Origin: Ilyomonas sp963790435
Lineage (GTDB): Bacteria; Bacteroidota; Bacteroidia; Chitinophagales; Chitinophagaceae
NCBI GenBank assembly: GCA_963790435.1
Contig: CAWBOI010000001.1
Span: forward strand, 248,001-312,000
DNA: 64,000 bases
Direction of reading: 5' to 3'
Under the pieces are notes generated by a model, which worked only from the letters and a program-made list of their open reading frames with translations, did no database searches and was not told the origin of the DNA. A program made the translations under genes and the position numbers. The number at the start of each line of letters is the position of its first letter. The first letter of the stretch is position 1. Positions 7,604 to 16,943 of the stretch are shown here, one piece after another.

Positions 7604-10126
7604 TTAACCGTTTGGCGCCGATTCTTTCTTTAAAAATTCTTTCCATGCTAACGCGATTTTAATTTCGGCATAACTTACCTTATCGCCCAGTTTTGTTTTT
7701 ACAGAAGTTAGCGTTTTGCCGTCATATTCCTGCAACGCAGGCTCAATCAAAACCAATTTTTCGCGCGTTACCAGTTCATCAACTGATAGCATCCCTTCCT
7801 GAACGAAATAAGCCAGGTGCCCTTCGATGGTTTGCGGCGACAGCTTGCGCTCATCTGCAATTTCTTTTACTGTTTTTCCTTCTTTATACAATACAAACGT
7901 TTCCTTTTTAGTGTCAGGTTTGGCAACGGCTTCAGGTTTGTTTTCGCCTAATTTTTCCTTTTCTTTTCGCGGCTTTTTTGCTTTTTTTTCGCCAATGGTG
8001 GATGATAAATTATGGTCATCAGCATATCGGTTGATAATACGCAAAAACCGCTCGCCAAACTGATGCGCTTTCACCTTTCCAAAGCCTGTAATCTGAATCA
8101 ATTGTGCTATTGTTAACGGTAAAAACCGGCTCATTTCATCTAACGCCGAGCTGCCACAAACCATGTAAATCGGTACTTCTAATTCGGTACAAATGGTATC
8201 GCGCAATTGCCGCAATTGGCGATACAAATCGGGATGCGGACTTTCGGTTTTTGTTTCACTCGTACCAGCATACGCATTGAGAGAAACATTTGAAGTTGAA
8301 AAATTTTTCTTTGCCTTGTTGTAAGCTTCTGTGTTAAAGCCATGAGTGCAGCTTTTCAGCAAAACCAAACGCAACGAAATGGCATGATACAAGGCGCGCA
8401 ACTCATTGTTATAAGCCAGCGCCACCATCTTGCTATCTGTGATAGCTGGCGATTGCGGAATGGTTTGATATACCGTTTCCCATTCTTTTATAAAATGTGC
8501 AACGGCGCTTCGGATGCGGCTTTGCGCAGCTTCGTTATTTTCCGGCAGATCTTCCCTTTCCAGCAATGTCATTAGTTGCAATTCAAATTTGCTGGCAACG
8601 GTTTGCTGCTGTTCTATTTTACTTTGCAGAGATTCCAGCCATTCTTTTGTGCCTTCGTTAAACGATGTTGGATGATCATAAAAAACTTTCATCACTCGGT
8701 TAGATTGATGAAGAACAGACTGAAAATCGAACAGTTTTAAAATGGTTTCTTTTTGATAATCGGCTTTGCTCTTTTCCAGCTGCTGCGTTAGCGCATCAAC
8801 GTTTTGTTTTTGTACAGAGAACTCAACAATGCGTCCATCCGTTCTTAAATTATAAGGCGTGAGTTTGCTTTTTAGAACGATGCCATTCAAAGTTGTGCAA
8901 CGGCTCAAAGCCACATACACTTGGCCTGATGCAAATGAAGAACCCGCATCAATTATAGCTTTTTCAAAGGTTAATCCCTGGCTTTTGTGAATGGTGATTG
9001 CCCATGCATATCGCAATGGCAACTGCTTAAACCATCCAATCACATCTTCATCAACAGAGTCGTTATTGAGTGTGTATCGTATGTTGTTCCACTTCTCCGG
9101 TTTTACTTCAATTTCGGGTTCATCTTCACCACATTTTACAATCACTGCACTGTCTTCCATACGGATTACTTCACCAATTTTTCCATTGAAGAACCGCTTT
9201 TCAGGATCGTTTTTGATGAACATCACCTGCGCTCCTATTTTCAATTGCAAAGCAGCTTCTGCAGGATACGTTTTATCGGAAAAATCGCCGCCAATTTCAG
9301 CTTCATACACTTTGTTTTCGCCTTTTATTTTTGATAGCTCAGCGGCATTGATGGCATCGGCTTTATGGTTGTGCGTGGTAAGCACTACATACCGCTCGTG
9401 TTTGGGAATGCTAAACTCCGGTTCGTATCGTTCGTGCAGTTTTTCAAACGCCTCGAAATCCATTTCGTTATTGCGAACTTTATTCAGAATATCAATGAAC
9501 GATTTTTCGTTTTGCCGGTAAATTTTGTTCAACTCAATGTACACCGGCGGATTTTCTGTTACCACTTTACTGTCAAAAAAATATGGGCTTTTATAAAAGC
9601 GGGAAAGGATGTTCCACTCGCCTTCACCTGCAACCGGCGGCAATTGAAACATGTCGCCAATGTACAATACCTGCACGCCGCCAAACGGTTCATTGTGACG
9701 GTTGCGAAACGAGCGCAGCACTACATCAATGGCATCAATCACATCACAGCGCACCATACTAATTTCATCAATAATAAGAAGCTCTAATTTTTGAAACACT
9801 TCTCTCCTGTCGCGGTTGATTTTTATCCTGCCCAGCAGATGATGTTTATCAAGCATTTCGTCATTCGATGCGAAGCCCTGCGTTTGTGGAATGTAGGGCG
9901 CAAATGGCAATTGAAAAAAAGAATGAATGGTAACGCCGCCTGCGTTGATTGCTGCAACGCCAGTGGGCGCAACAACAGCCGTTTGCTTGTTGGTGTGCTG
10001 CTTTATGTATTTTAAAAATGTGGTTTTTCCGGTGCCGGCTTTTCCAGTTAAAAACACGGGCTGGCTGCTGTAATTGATAAAATCAGCAGCCATCGAAAAC
10101 ATAGTATTTTGAGTATCGTGAAGCAT
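7604..10126 (-). CDS. PIF1-like superfamily 1B helicase with HRDC and helix-turn-helix domains
   Basis: An 840-residue cytoplasmic protein. The N-terminal half is an SF1B helicase: Walker A GKAGTGKT (28-35), a Walker B IIDEISM near 118, and a late UvrD/PIF1-type motif AWAITIHKSQGLTF followed by YVALSR. The C-terminal third carries an HRDC domain (about 640-715, with LIQITGFGKVKA) and a terminal helix-turn-helix (VKEIADERKLSPQTIEGHL). It should unwind DNA with 5'-3' polarity, as PIF1/RecD2-like enzymes do, with HRDC and HTH aiding DNA binding. It starts just left of PhzF, divergently. No partner in repair is adjacent. Confidence 0.85.
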   Translation of the reverse strand: MLHDTQNTMFSMAADFINYSSQPVFLTGKAGTGKTTFLKYIKQHTNKQTAVVAPTGVAAINAGGVTIHSFFQLPFAPYIPQTQGFASNDEMLDKHHLLGRIKINRDRREVFQKLELLIIDEISMVRCDVIDAIDVVLRSFRNRHNEPFGGVQVLYIGDMFQLPPVAGEGEWNILSRFYKSPYFFDSKVVTENPPVYIELNKIYRQNEKSFIDILNKVRNNEMDFEAFEKLHERYEPEFSIPKHERYVVLTTHNHKADAINAAELSKIKGENKVYEAEIGGDFSDKTYPAEAALQLKIGAQVMFIKNDPEKRFFNGKIGEVIRMEDSAVIVKCGEDEPEIEVKPEKWNNIRYTLNNDSVDEDVIGWFKQLPLRYAWAITIHKSQGLTFEKAIIDAGSSFASGQVYVALSRCTTLNGIVLKSKLTPYNLRTDGRIVEFSVQKQNVDALTQQLEKSKADYQKETILKLFDFQSVLHQSNRVMKVFYDHPTSFNEGTKEWLESLQSKIEQQQTVASKFELQLMTLLEREDLPENNEAAQSRIRSAVAHFIKEWETVYQTIPQSPAITDSKMVALAYNNELRALYHAISLRLVLLKSCTHGFNTEAYNKAKKNFSTSNVSLNAYAGTSETKTESPHPDLYRQLRQLRDTICTELEVPIYMVCGSSALDEMSRFLPLTIAQLIQITGFGKVKAHQFGERFLRIINRYADDHNLSSTIGEKKAKKPRKEKEKLGENKPEAVAKPDTKKETFVLYKEGKTVKEIADERKLSPQTIEGHLAYFVQEGMLSVDELVTREKLVLIEPALQEYDGKTLTSVKTKLGDKVSYAEIKIALAWKEFLKKESAPNG

Positions 10127-10233
10127 GAGTTTACAAACCTTTTAAAAATAAACCATCTTTGTTTTTACTGTTGTTAAGAGGGTTGATAAAAGTAATGAAA
10201 TCCACCTTTATTTTGCACTCTTATTTGTACAAT

Positions 10234-11025
10234 ATGCGTTTACCCATTTACATCGTTCATGCGTTCACCAACAAATTATTTGAAGGCAATCCGGCTGCCG
10301 TTTGTCCGCTTACCGATTGGTTGCCCGATGATGTGATGCAAAAACTGGCAAAAGAAAACAACCTGAGCGAAACCGCTTTTTTTGTTCCTGAAGAGGATGG
10401 TTTTCGCATTCGTTGGTTTACGCCAACTACAGAAGTAAAGCTGTGCGGACATGCTACCCTTGCATCGGCACATATTCTTTTTACAGAGCTGGGTTATGAG
10501 AAAGATGAGATTCTTTTTTATTCATTGAGCGGTGTTTTAAAAATAAACCGAGCGGCTGAAAAAAGCATCCAGCTTGATTTTCCGGCTAATCAACCAATTC
10601 CCTTGACCGATGTTCCTGAAGCATTGTTCAGTAGTCTGCATGTGCAGCCAGCACCGGTTTTTACCACTTCATTTGATATGATGGTCGTGTTGCCCTCACA
10701 AAAAGATATAGAGGAATTAAAACCCGATTTTGCAACACTTGCCACAGTAAAAGCACGTGGTGTGATTTGCACGGCAAAAGGTGATGACAGCGATATTGTA
10801 GCGCGTTGCTTTTATCCGCAAAGCGGCATTAATGAAGATCCGGTAACGGGTTCGGCGCATACCATTTTGGTTCCTTATTGGGCAGAAAAGTTGGGCAAAA
10901 ACAAATTGCAAAGCATACAATTATCGGCCCGCAAAGGCTATTTGGATTGTGAGTTGAAAGGCGACCGCGTGCTGATGCGCGGCAACGCAAAAACTTATTT
11001 GAAAGGCACTTTTTTTACTGAGTAA
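10234..11025 (+). CDS. PhzF family isomerase-like protein
   Basis: A 263-residue protein of the PhzF/diaminopimelate-epimerase fold. The N-terminus MRLPIYIVHAFTNKLFEGNP carries the family motif FxGNPA, with the proposed catalytic Glu at 46 (NLSETAFF). A second conserved block is GINEDPVTGSAH. The ATG at 10234 fits the family start; an ATG 25 codons upstream adds a stretch not seen in relatives. Most such proteins are not tied to phenazines; they are small-molecule isomerases of unknown substrate. No phenazine genes are near. The next gene is RidA. Confidence 0.88.
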   Translation: MRLPIYIVHAFTNKLFEGNPAAVCPLTDWLPDDVMQKLAKENNLSETAFFVPEEDGFRIRWFTPTTEVKLCGHATLASAHILFTELGYEKDEILFYSLSGVLKINRAAEKSIQLDFPANQPIPLTDVPEALFSSLHVQPAPVFTTSFDMMVVLPSQKDIEELKPDFATLATVKARGVICTAKGDDSDIVARCFYPQSGINEDPVTGSAHTILVPYWAEKLGKNKLQSIQLSARKGYLDCELKGDRVLMRGNAKTYLKGTFFTE

Positions 11026-11081
11026 TTTTATGAAACAAAGAATTAATAGTTTCTTATTTTATTCAACGATAAAAAAGCTAA

Positions 11082-11489
11082 ATGTTCATGGTAAAGTTTT
11101 TAGATGTTACTCCGTTTGGATATTCGCAATTTGTTGAAGTTGATTTGGGTAATGTAAAAATGATATTGATTTCAGGGCAGCTTTCAATAGATGAAAAGGG
11201 CAATTCAATTCATCCTGATGATTTCCAAAAGCAGGTAGAACAAATTTATCTAAACATTGAAAAGATTTTGCAAAAGGCAGGTGGCACATTCCATAACGTT
11301 GTTAAACTAAATCACTATTTGATTCACATATCCCAATTAAGTGAAATCAAAAAAATAAGAGACAAATTTATTAATACAAATCAACCGCCTGCATCTACTT
11401 CTATAGAAGTGAGCAAGCTTTTTAGAGAAGATTTACTGATTGAAGTTGAAGTAACTGCCATCATTCCAAAAGATAATCTTGCACAGTAG
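11082..11489 (+). CDS. RidA/YjgF family deaminase-like protein
   Basis: A 135-residue protein of the RidA (YjgF/YER057c/UK114) family. It shows the typical SGQLSIDEKGN, EKILQKAGGTFHNVVKLNHYL (read as two short blocks) and PPASTSIEVSKL segments, with a late ELEVTAI-like strand. RidA proteins form trimers and hydrolyse reactive enamine/imine intermediates; members with other substrates exist. The conserved Arg used for catalysis in true RidA is not obvious at the expected place, so this may be a divergent Rid subfamily. A second ATG two codons in is possible. Confidence 0.8.
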   Translation: MFMVKFLDVTPFGYSQFVEVDLGNVKMILISGQLSIDEKGNSIHPDDFQKQVEQIYLNIEKILQKAGGTFHNVVKLNHYLIHISQLSEIKKIRDKFINTNQPPASTSIEVSKLFREDLLIEVEVTAIIPKDNLAQ

Positions 11490-11516
11490 TAAAGAGTTGT
11501 TTTTAAAATTGACTAA

Positions 11517-12023
11517 TTGAATAACGAACTGATTATTTATACCGATGGCGCGGCGCGGGGCAATCCCGGAAGAGGTGGTTATGGTGTGGTGATGATGTTT
11601 GGTGAAAAGAAAAAAGAACTATCTGCGGGCTATCGCCTAACCACCAACAACCGCATGGAACTGATGGCGGTGATTGTTGCGTTACAAAATTTGAAAAGAA
11701 AAAATTTATCGCTTACCATTTACACCGATAGCCAATACATTGTAAATGCCATCACTAAACGATGGTTAGAAAAGTGGGTAAAAACAAACTTTGCCGGAGG
11801 TAAAAAAAACAAGGATTTGTGGTTGCAATTTTATGAGCTTTCAAAAGATTACAACATCACTTTTACATGGGTGAAAGGCCACGCTGCCAATGTGTATAAC
11901 AATCGTTGCGATCAGTTGGCAACGGCGGCTGCTGATGGAAAGAATTTGTTGGTTGATGAAGAATATGAAAGAACTTCTGCTAACGGAACTTCTGATAGGA
12001 TGAATGAAACTGAAGACAGGTGA
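11517..12023 (+). CDS. rnhA: ribonuclease HI
   Basis: A 168-residue RNase H with the complete acidic site: D10 (YTDGAARGNPG), E48 (NRMELMA), D71 (YTDSQY) and D132 (NRCDQLA), plus H122 in the flexible loop. It cuts the RNA strand of RNA:DNA hybrids. The start is TTG, forced by an in-frame TAA directly before it. The last ~20 residues form a polar tail (RTSANGTSDRMNETEDR) made from repeated GAACTTCTG-like DNA, also found inverted at the end of the convergent DMT gene. Confidence 0.93.
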   Translation: MNNELIIYTDGAARGNPGRGGYGVVMMFGEKKKELSAGYRLTTNNRMELMAVIVALQNLKRKNLSLTIYTDSQYIVNAITKRWLEKWVKTNFAGGKKNKDLWLQFYELSKDYNITFTWVKGHAANVYNNRCDQLATAAADGKNLLVDEEYERTSANGTSDRMNETEDR

Positions 12024-12094
12024 TAAAGAACTTCTGAAAAGATGAGGAATCTGAGAAGATAGCAAAAGATGCGTTTGTTTTTATCACTTTTTCA

Positions 12095-13051
12095 TCATCT
12101 GTTTTCAGTTCTTATTCTCTTCTCAGAAGTTCTTTTGTATTTATCAGCATTAATGATAAACACACTTGACAAGATAATGGCTAAAGCAAATAACTGCACT
12201 TTACTGATGGCTTCGTTGCCCACAAATGCTCCTAATATAACGGCAACAACCGGGTTTACATACGCGTTTGTGCTTACCTGCGTGGCTGGTCGTACACTTA
12301 GCAACCAGATGTATGCACTGTAACCTGCGAGCGAACCCATTGTTACTAAATACAATACCGAAAGCCATGCAGTAAGCGGCACTTGCTGAATATGAAAACG
12401 GGCTACTTCTCCTGTGCAAAAAGTGAGGATGATAAAGGAACAAGCCGCCCCAATCATTTGCCACGCAGCCGTCACCATTACGTTGCCTTCACTATGATAT
12501 TTTGAATACAAAGAACCCGCTGCCCAGCTAATATTTCCGCCAATTACAATGAGCATATTGATGATTAATAAAGCACTGTTGGCTGCCGCCATATTAGAAA
12601 ATAATTTTTGGGCAAACAACAGTACAACACCTGCAAAACCGATGATTATACCAATTATAATTTTGGAGTTGCTGAAATTAGCTTTCCGGTTACGCCGGTC
12701 AAGTAAAACCAACCAAACCGGTACGGCTGAAACCAGCACAGCCACAAAGGAACTTGGCAGCCATTGTTCAGCCCAAATGATAGAGCCGGTGGCAATAAAC
12801 AACAATAAATTTCCAGCAATAAAAGCAGAAACAATTTGCTTTCGCAACCATAGCTTTTGCTTTTTAATGGCGCACCAGGCCATCAACAAAATACCCGATG
12901 CCGAAAAGCGAACAGCACCCAACATGAAAGGTGGAAACCCCTTTTCGGAGGTTTGCATAAAAAAATAAGTAGAACCCCAAACAATGTAAACGATTGCAAA
13001 TGCTACTATGATTAACCAAATGGGTGCGACTGGCTTTGGTGATGGTTCCAT
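12095..13051 (-). CDS. EamA/DMT superfamily transporter
   Basis: A 318-residue inner-membrane protein with about ten hydrophobic helices in two EamA repeats (roughly 12-140 and 155-300). The start of each repeat has the family pattern: YIVWGSTYFFMQ in the first, ISWAAGSLYSKY in the second, and a late NAYVNPVVAVILGA block. These are typical of YedA/RhaT-like drug/metabolite exporters. Substrate is unknown. The polar C-terminal tail KYKRTSEKRIRTENR derives from the repeat shared with rnhA, with which it is convergent. Confidence 0.88.
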   Translation of the reverse strand: MEPSPKPVAPIWLIIVAFAIVYIVWGSTYFFMQTSEKGFPPFMLGAVRFSASGILLMAWCAIKKQKLWLRKQIVSAFIAGNLLLFIATGSIIWAEQWLPSSFVAVLVSAVPVWLVLLDRRNRKANFSNSKIIIGIIIGFAGVVLLFAQKLFSNMAAANSALLIINMLIVIGGNISWAAGSLYSKYHSEGNVMVTAAWQMIGAACSFIILTFCTGEVARFHIQQVPLTAWLSVLYLVTMGSLAGYSAYIWLLSVRPATQVSTNAYVNPVVAVILGAFVGNEAISKVQLFALAIILSSVFIINADKYKRTSEKRIRTENR

Positions 13052-13108
13052 GTGGTTGCAAAGATGAATCAGCGAAACGAATCCACTGAAAAAAATGGGT
13101 GGAAAGCG

Positions 13109-15762
13109 TTACAATCCTGCCGTCAATATAGCAACCGGAAATTTTTGTAATGAAGAAAGCAAACTTATTTCATCTGCAAAATCTATTGTTTCGTTGGTCA
13201 AAAGGTTTATCCATTGCTGCGGCGCATCTGAAGGCAGCTCAATAGAAATCGCTTCTTTGTTTTGCAACAATTCTTCACAAAAAGGAATTACAACTACAAC
13301 CCACTTCTCTTCTTTTGTTCTTGCATAGGCCATTACCTTTTCGTTGTTCGTTTCCAGCGGAACGTATTTTCCATGCAAAAACAAATCGTTGTGCGCAGTG
13401 CGAAGGTTGAGTGTTTTGTAAGTGGCATACAACTTTTCTCTGCCTTCTTTTTTATGCTGATGAAGGAACGATAATAATGACTTCAACGCTTCCTGTTTTC
13501 CAATGCAATAATTTCATCTAAATTGGCAATGCGACAATTGTAATCAATCGGTCGGCGGTTATCAGGGTCAACGTAACTTACGTCCCACAACTCGCAGCCC
13601 TGGTAAATATCAGGTATGCCAGGCGCGGTAATCTTAATGACTGTTTGTGCCAATGAATACAATGTAGCCACCTCAATTACTTCATTCAAAAAAGCAGTAA
13701 AGCTTTTTAAAAAAGAATGCTTTTCATCCAAAAGCGAAGTGATAAAACTTTTACAGGCTTCTTCATATTCAACATTCGGTTCGTCATAAGTGGTTTCTAC
13801 TTTGGCTTCGCGCAATGCTTTTTCTATGAACGATAAGGTACGATGGATGAATGATTCTGTTACATTCAAATCTTCCGGAAACGCGCCGATGAGCGATTGG
13901 TAAATAAAGTATTCATCGTTGGTGGAAGGTGCAGGTTTGTTTTTGACCATTTTTACAAATGGCGTGTTCATTTGCCGCCAGTTGTTTACGTTTTGTATCC
14001 ATTTATCGGGCATGGCAGCCAATGCATTGATGCGCATTCTGCCATCTTCACCACGCTTGGTATCGTGTGTTGAAGTTGCATTTAATGAATACGGATTGTT
14101 CTCTTGCCGGCTCTTCATTTTTTGATGAAATTCGTCAACCGTAATGCCTAATTGCGAGGGCGAATCGCCCACTTCGTTGTGCGAAATCAAAGGATTGTAA
14201 ACATAAAATGTTGTGTCCTCAACGCCTTTGGCTGCCAACGGTCCGGTAAACTGCATTAATCGCATTAAGAACAGCAACTTGTTTTCATCGCCGGTTTGCT
14301 TCCCATCTGCGTCAAATACGGTTTGTAAAAGCTGCAATTCTTGTTGCTCATCTTCAACCTTTTGTGCGGCTTTTTCAAAAGCTTTTTTTACAATTGGCTT
14401 TGCTTCTTCATGCAAAGGATAAGCATCCGGATAAATACGATACACCGGAAATGAAGCCATTAAAATGCCTAATGCTTTTTTTAAGTTATCCTGGCTGAAA
14501 GTCGCGCCGGCAAAGACTTCCAGCTCCTGAATAAGATGTATCAGATTATCCAATTCACCTTGCATTTGAGAGTATAAAAACGTATGTTTTTTCTCGAACA
14601 CGATGTCTTCATACGAACGTGTTTGCGGAACGAGTTCTTTATAAAAATCCAATAATTTTTGGGCTCCTTTTTTATCAGTTAGCAATTGACTGGTGAACGA
14701 TAAAAATTCATATCCGCTTGTTCCTTGCAACTTCCAGTCGCGGGCAATGTCTTCGTTATATTCGAGTATTTTTTCAGCAATGATGTAACAATCTTCATCT
14801 AACGTTTTTCGCAATCTTTCTACATATTCTTGTGGATGATATAAACCATCAATATGATCAATCCGAACACCTCTAATCAAACCTTTATTGTACAATGAAA
14901 AGATGAACTGATGATAATCGGTAAAAACAAATTCATCTTCCATTCGCAAGCAAATCAATTGGTTTACGGTGAAGAATCTTCTGAAATTGATTTCACTTTC
15001 AGTTACTTTAAACCAGGTCAACAAATAGTGCTGTTGATTGATCAATTCGTGCAGCAAATCTTTGCTTTGATTGAATTTTTTTATCGCTTCATTGATGGCT
15101 TCCGCTTCGCCTTTTATTGTATTCTGCCATTCTCTCTTTGCATGGTTCCATTCCTCTTTGCCAAGGTTTGTTTTTGCCAATAAATTGCGTGTTGCGCTTT
15201 GTGCCATTTCATTGTTTATAAATGATAGAATGAAAGACAATGAACTTGCTGCAACCGGATATTTTTTATCGAAATACGACAAATAAAAATCTTCATCAAA
15301 CACCAGTTTGATTTCGTTATCACTGATGGCTTCATTTAAATCTTTACCAATAAAGGGAACCATCAGTTTGCCTTTGTAAGTCGCATCAAAAAGATTCCAG
15401 TTGATGTCGAAATAATGATAATAAGGCGATTGTTTTCCACGTTCAAAAACGTCCATTAATCGTTCATTATCAGTGATAAATGCCATGTGGTTGGGTACAA
15501 TATCCTGCAACCAACTCATGCCTTTTTCCTTCAATTGTTGGCTGATGTTTTCAAACTTTTCCATCGTGCCAATTTCAGGATTCAACTGATCGGGATTGCA
15601 AACATCATAGCCATGCGTGCTGCCTTTCATGGATGTTGTAACGGGCGCCGCATAAATGGTTGAAATGCCGAGTTTGTGTAGATATGGAATGATGGTTTGT
15701 AACTGCGAAAAAGGATAAGAGCTATTGAGTTGAATACGATACGTTGCAGAGGGAAAATGCAT
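13109..15762 (-). pseudogene. treY: malto-oligosyltrehalose synthase, split by a one-base deletion
   Basis: Two frames make up one protein: 15762-13483 (759 residues) and its C-terminal continuation down to 13109 (about 125 residues). The first has TreY features: GISTIYAAPV, the STHGYDV motif, QDIVPNHMAF, GVRIDHIDGLYHP with the predicted nucleophile Asp, and APGIPDIYQGCELWD. The second supplies the normal tail. The break is at an A4 tract (13496-13499 on the plus strand as T4); one more A would restore a reading through LEKQEALKSLLSF and give about 884 residues, a usual TreY length. TreY turns the reducing end of maltodextrins into a trehalose unit, which TreZ then releases; no treZ is in the window. 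Either a sequencing error or a real recent null. Confidence 0.82.
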
Positions 15763-15863
15763 GAATACTTTGTTTTAAAATAATGTGCGAAAACAAAGCA
15801 AAGATTGTGCAGAAGCAAATGCAACAAGTTATGCATAGAGTAAGCAAACACTTTGAATGCAAC

Positions 15864-16754
15864 TTATTTCAACAACTCACAAGGTTTTAAACCGGTGTGT
15901 TTTTTAAACGCAGAAGAAAAATGCGAGATAGAAGAATATCCAAGCAAATGCGAAACATCGGTTACACTAAGGCTTTTTTCATACAACAAGTATTTGGCAT
16001 GTTCCATCCGCTGCTGCTGATAAAAATCGAATATGGTAGTACCAAACACTTCTTTAAAACCTTTTTTCAAATAGCATTCATTAATGGCAACTTTGCGGCT
16101 TAGTTCTTTGATCGTTATGGGTTCGCCAATGCGTTGCAGTAAAATATCTCTTGCCTGGTAAATTCGTTCACGCCCGCCTTCATCCGCTAAAAACCGGCAG
16201 GAAAAAACGTCTTCTTTTTCATCAATCAAACATTCAATACTGTACAACAAAAGCTCATGCACTTTTGCGTTGATAAATACATTTTGTATGGCTCCTTTGT
16301 AATCGTTCGTTAATAAAGCTTCCAACACGCTTAATCTGTGGTTGCACAAAGGAAACAATTTGGTGAAGGAGTAAGGATAATGAAAAGCAAGCACTTCATC
16401 TTTTTTGTTGACAAGCTTTATATTTTGAACAAATTGATTGAGAAAAGTGGGTGTAAAATGAAACTGAAAAATGTCGGTTGTTTCACTAACTGTCGTTTTG
16501 TTTTTTTCTGTTGAAAATCTATTGCGGGTAGTGCTAAACTGAAGTTCCAAACAATTGTTGGCAGGCTCTTCTTTATCAATAAAATAAGACAATATGCCGG
16601 TATCTTCCCCAAAAAAAGTTTCGTTGGAATAAAAGCGCGTGATGGTATAATTTACGGAATGTGGAAGCTGGTGGTTTCGTTCAAAAACAATATCACCTGA
16701 AAGCGGAATACTATTTTTAAAAACGTTTTTTTGTAATTGCGCAATCTGACTCAT
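15864..16754 (-). CDS. AraC family transcriptional regulator
   Basis: A 296-residue regulator. The C-terminal ~100 residues form the double helix-turn-helix of AraC/XylS proteins: EPITIKELSRKVAINECYL, then LSVTDVSHLLGYSSISHF and SAFKKHTGLKPCELLK (given as short blocks). The N-terminal two thirds are an effector domain with no recognised fold; it resembles Bacteroidota AraC proteins without a cupin. It reads in the same direction as treY, 101 bases upstream of it, so local control of trehalose synthesis is possible but unproven. Confidence 0.88.
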   Translation of the reverse strand: MSQIAQLQKNVFKNSIPLSGDIVFERNHQLPHSVNYTITRFYSNETFFGEDTGILSYFIDKEEPANNCLELQFSTTRNRFSTEKNKTTVSETTDIFQFHFTPTFLNQFVQNIKLVNKKDEVLAFHYPYSFTKLFPLCNHRLSVLEALLTNDYKGAIQNVFINAKVHELLLYSIECLIDEKEDVFSCRFLADEGGRERIYQARDILLQRIGEPITIKELSRKVAINECYLKKGFKEVFGTTIFDFYQQQRMEHAKYLLYEKSLSVTDVSHLLGYSSISHFSSAFKKHTGLKPCELLK

Positions 16755-16886
16755 CTATGCAAAAATACAGTAAGTACAAACGGATAAAAAGAACGTAAAA
16801 CCAAATGATGCTTTAATGACAATTCAAATTCAACTTATAAATTTCCATTTTATCACGCTTTTGTTTTTGCTCATTTTTTCAAAATA

Positions 16887-16923
16887 AAAATGCCGTTTCT
16901 GTTTATTTAAGAAACGGCATTTT
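16887..16923 (-). terminator. Rho-independent terminator of the infB operon
   Basis: A 13-bp perfect stem (16887-16899 with 16911-16923) with an 11-base loop, followed on the minus strand by TTTTTATTTTG. It lies 20 bases after the infB stop codon and ends the rimP-nusA-infB unit. Confidence 0.88.
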
Positions 16924-16943
16924 GATATAAAATGAAATGATAT

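Noticed and set aside
10234..11025. Phenazine biosynthesis cluster around PhzF
   Set aside because: No other phz genes are near; lone PhzF-like proteins are common and unrelated to phenazines.
13109..13486. The 3' treY frame as a separate gene translationally coupled to the first
   Set aside because: It has no own start other than TTG and is the normal C-terminal part of TreY; a frameshift explains it better.
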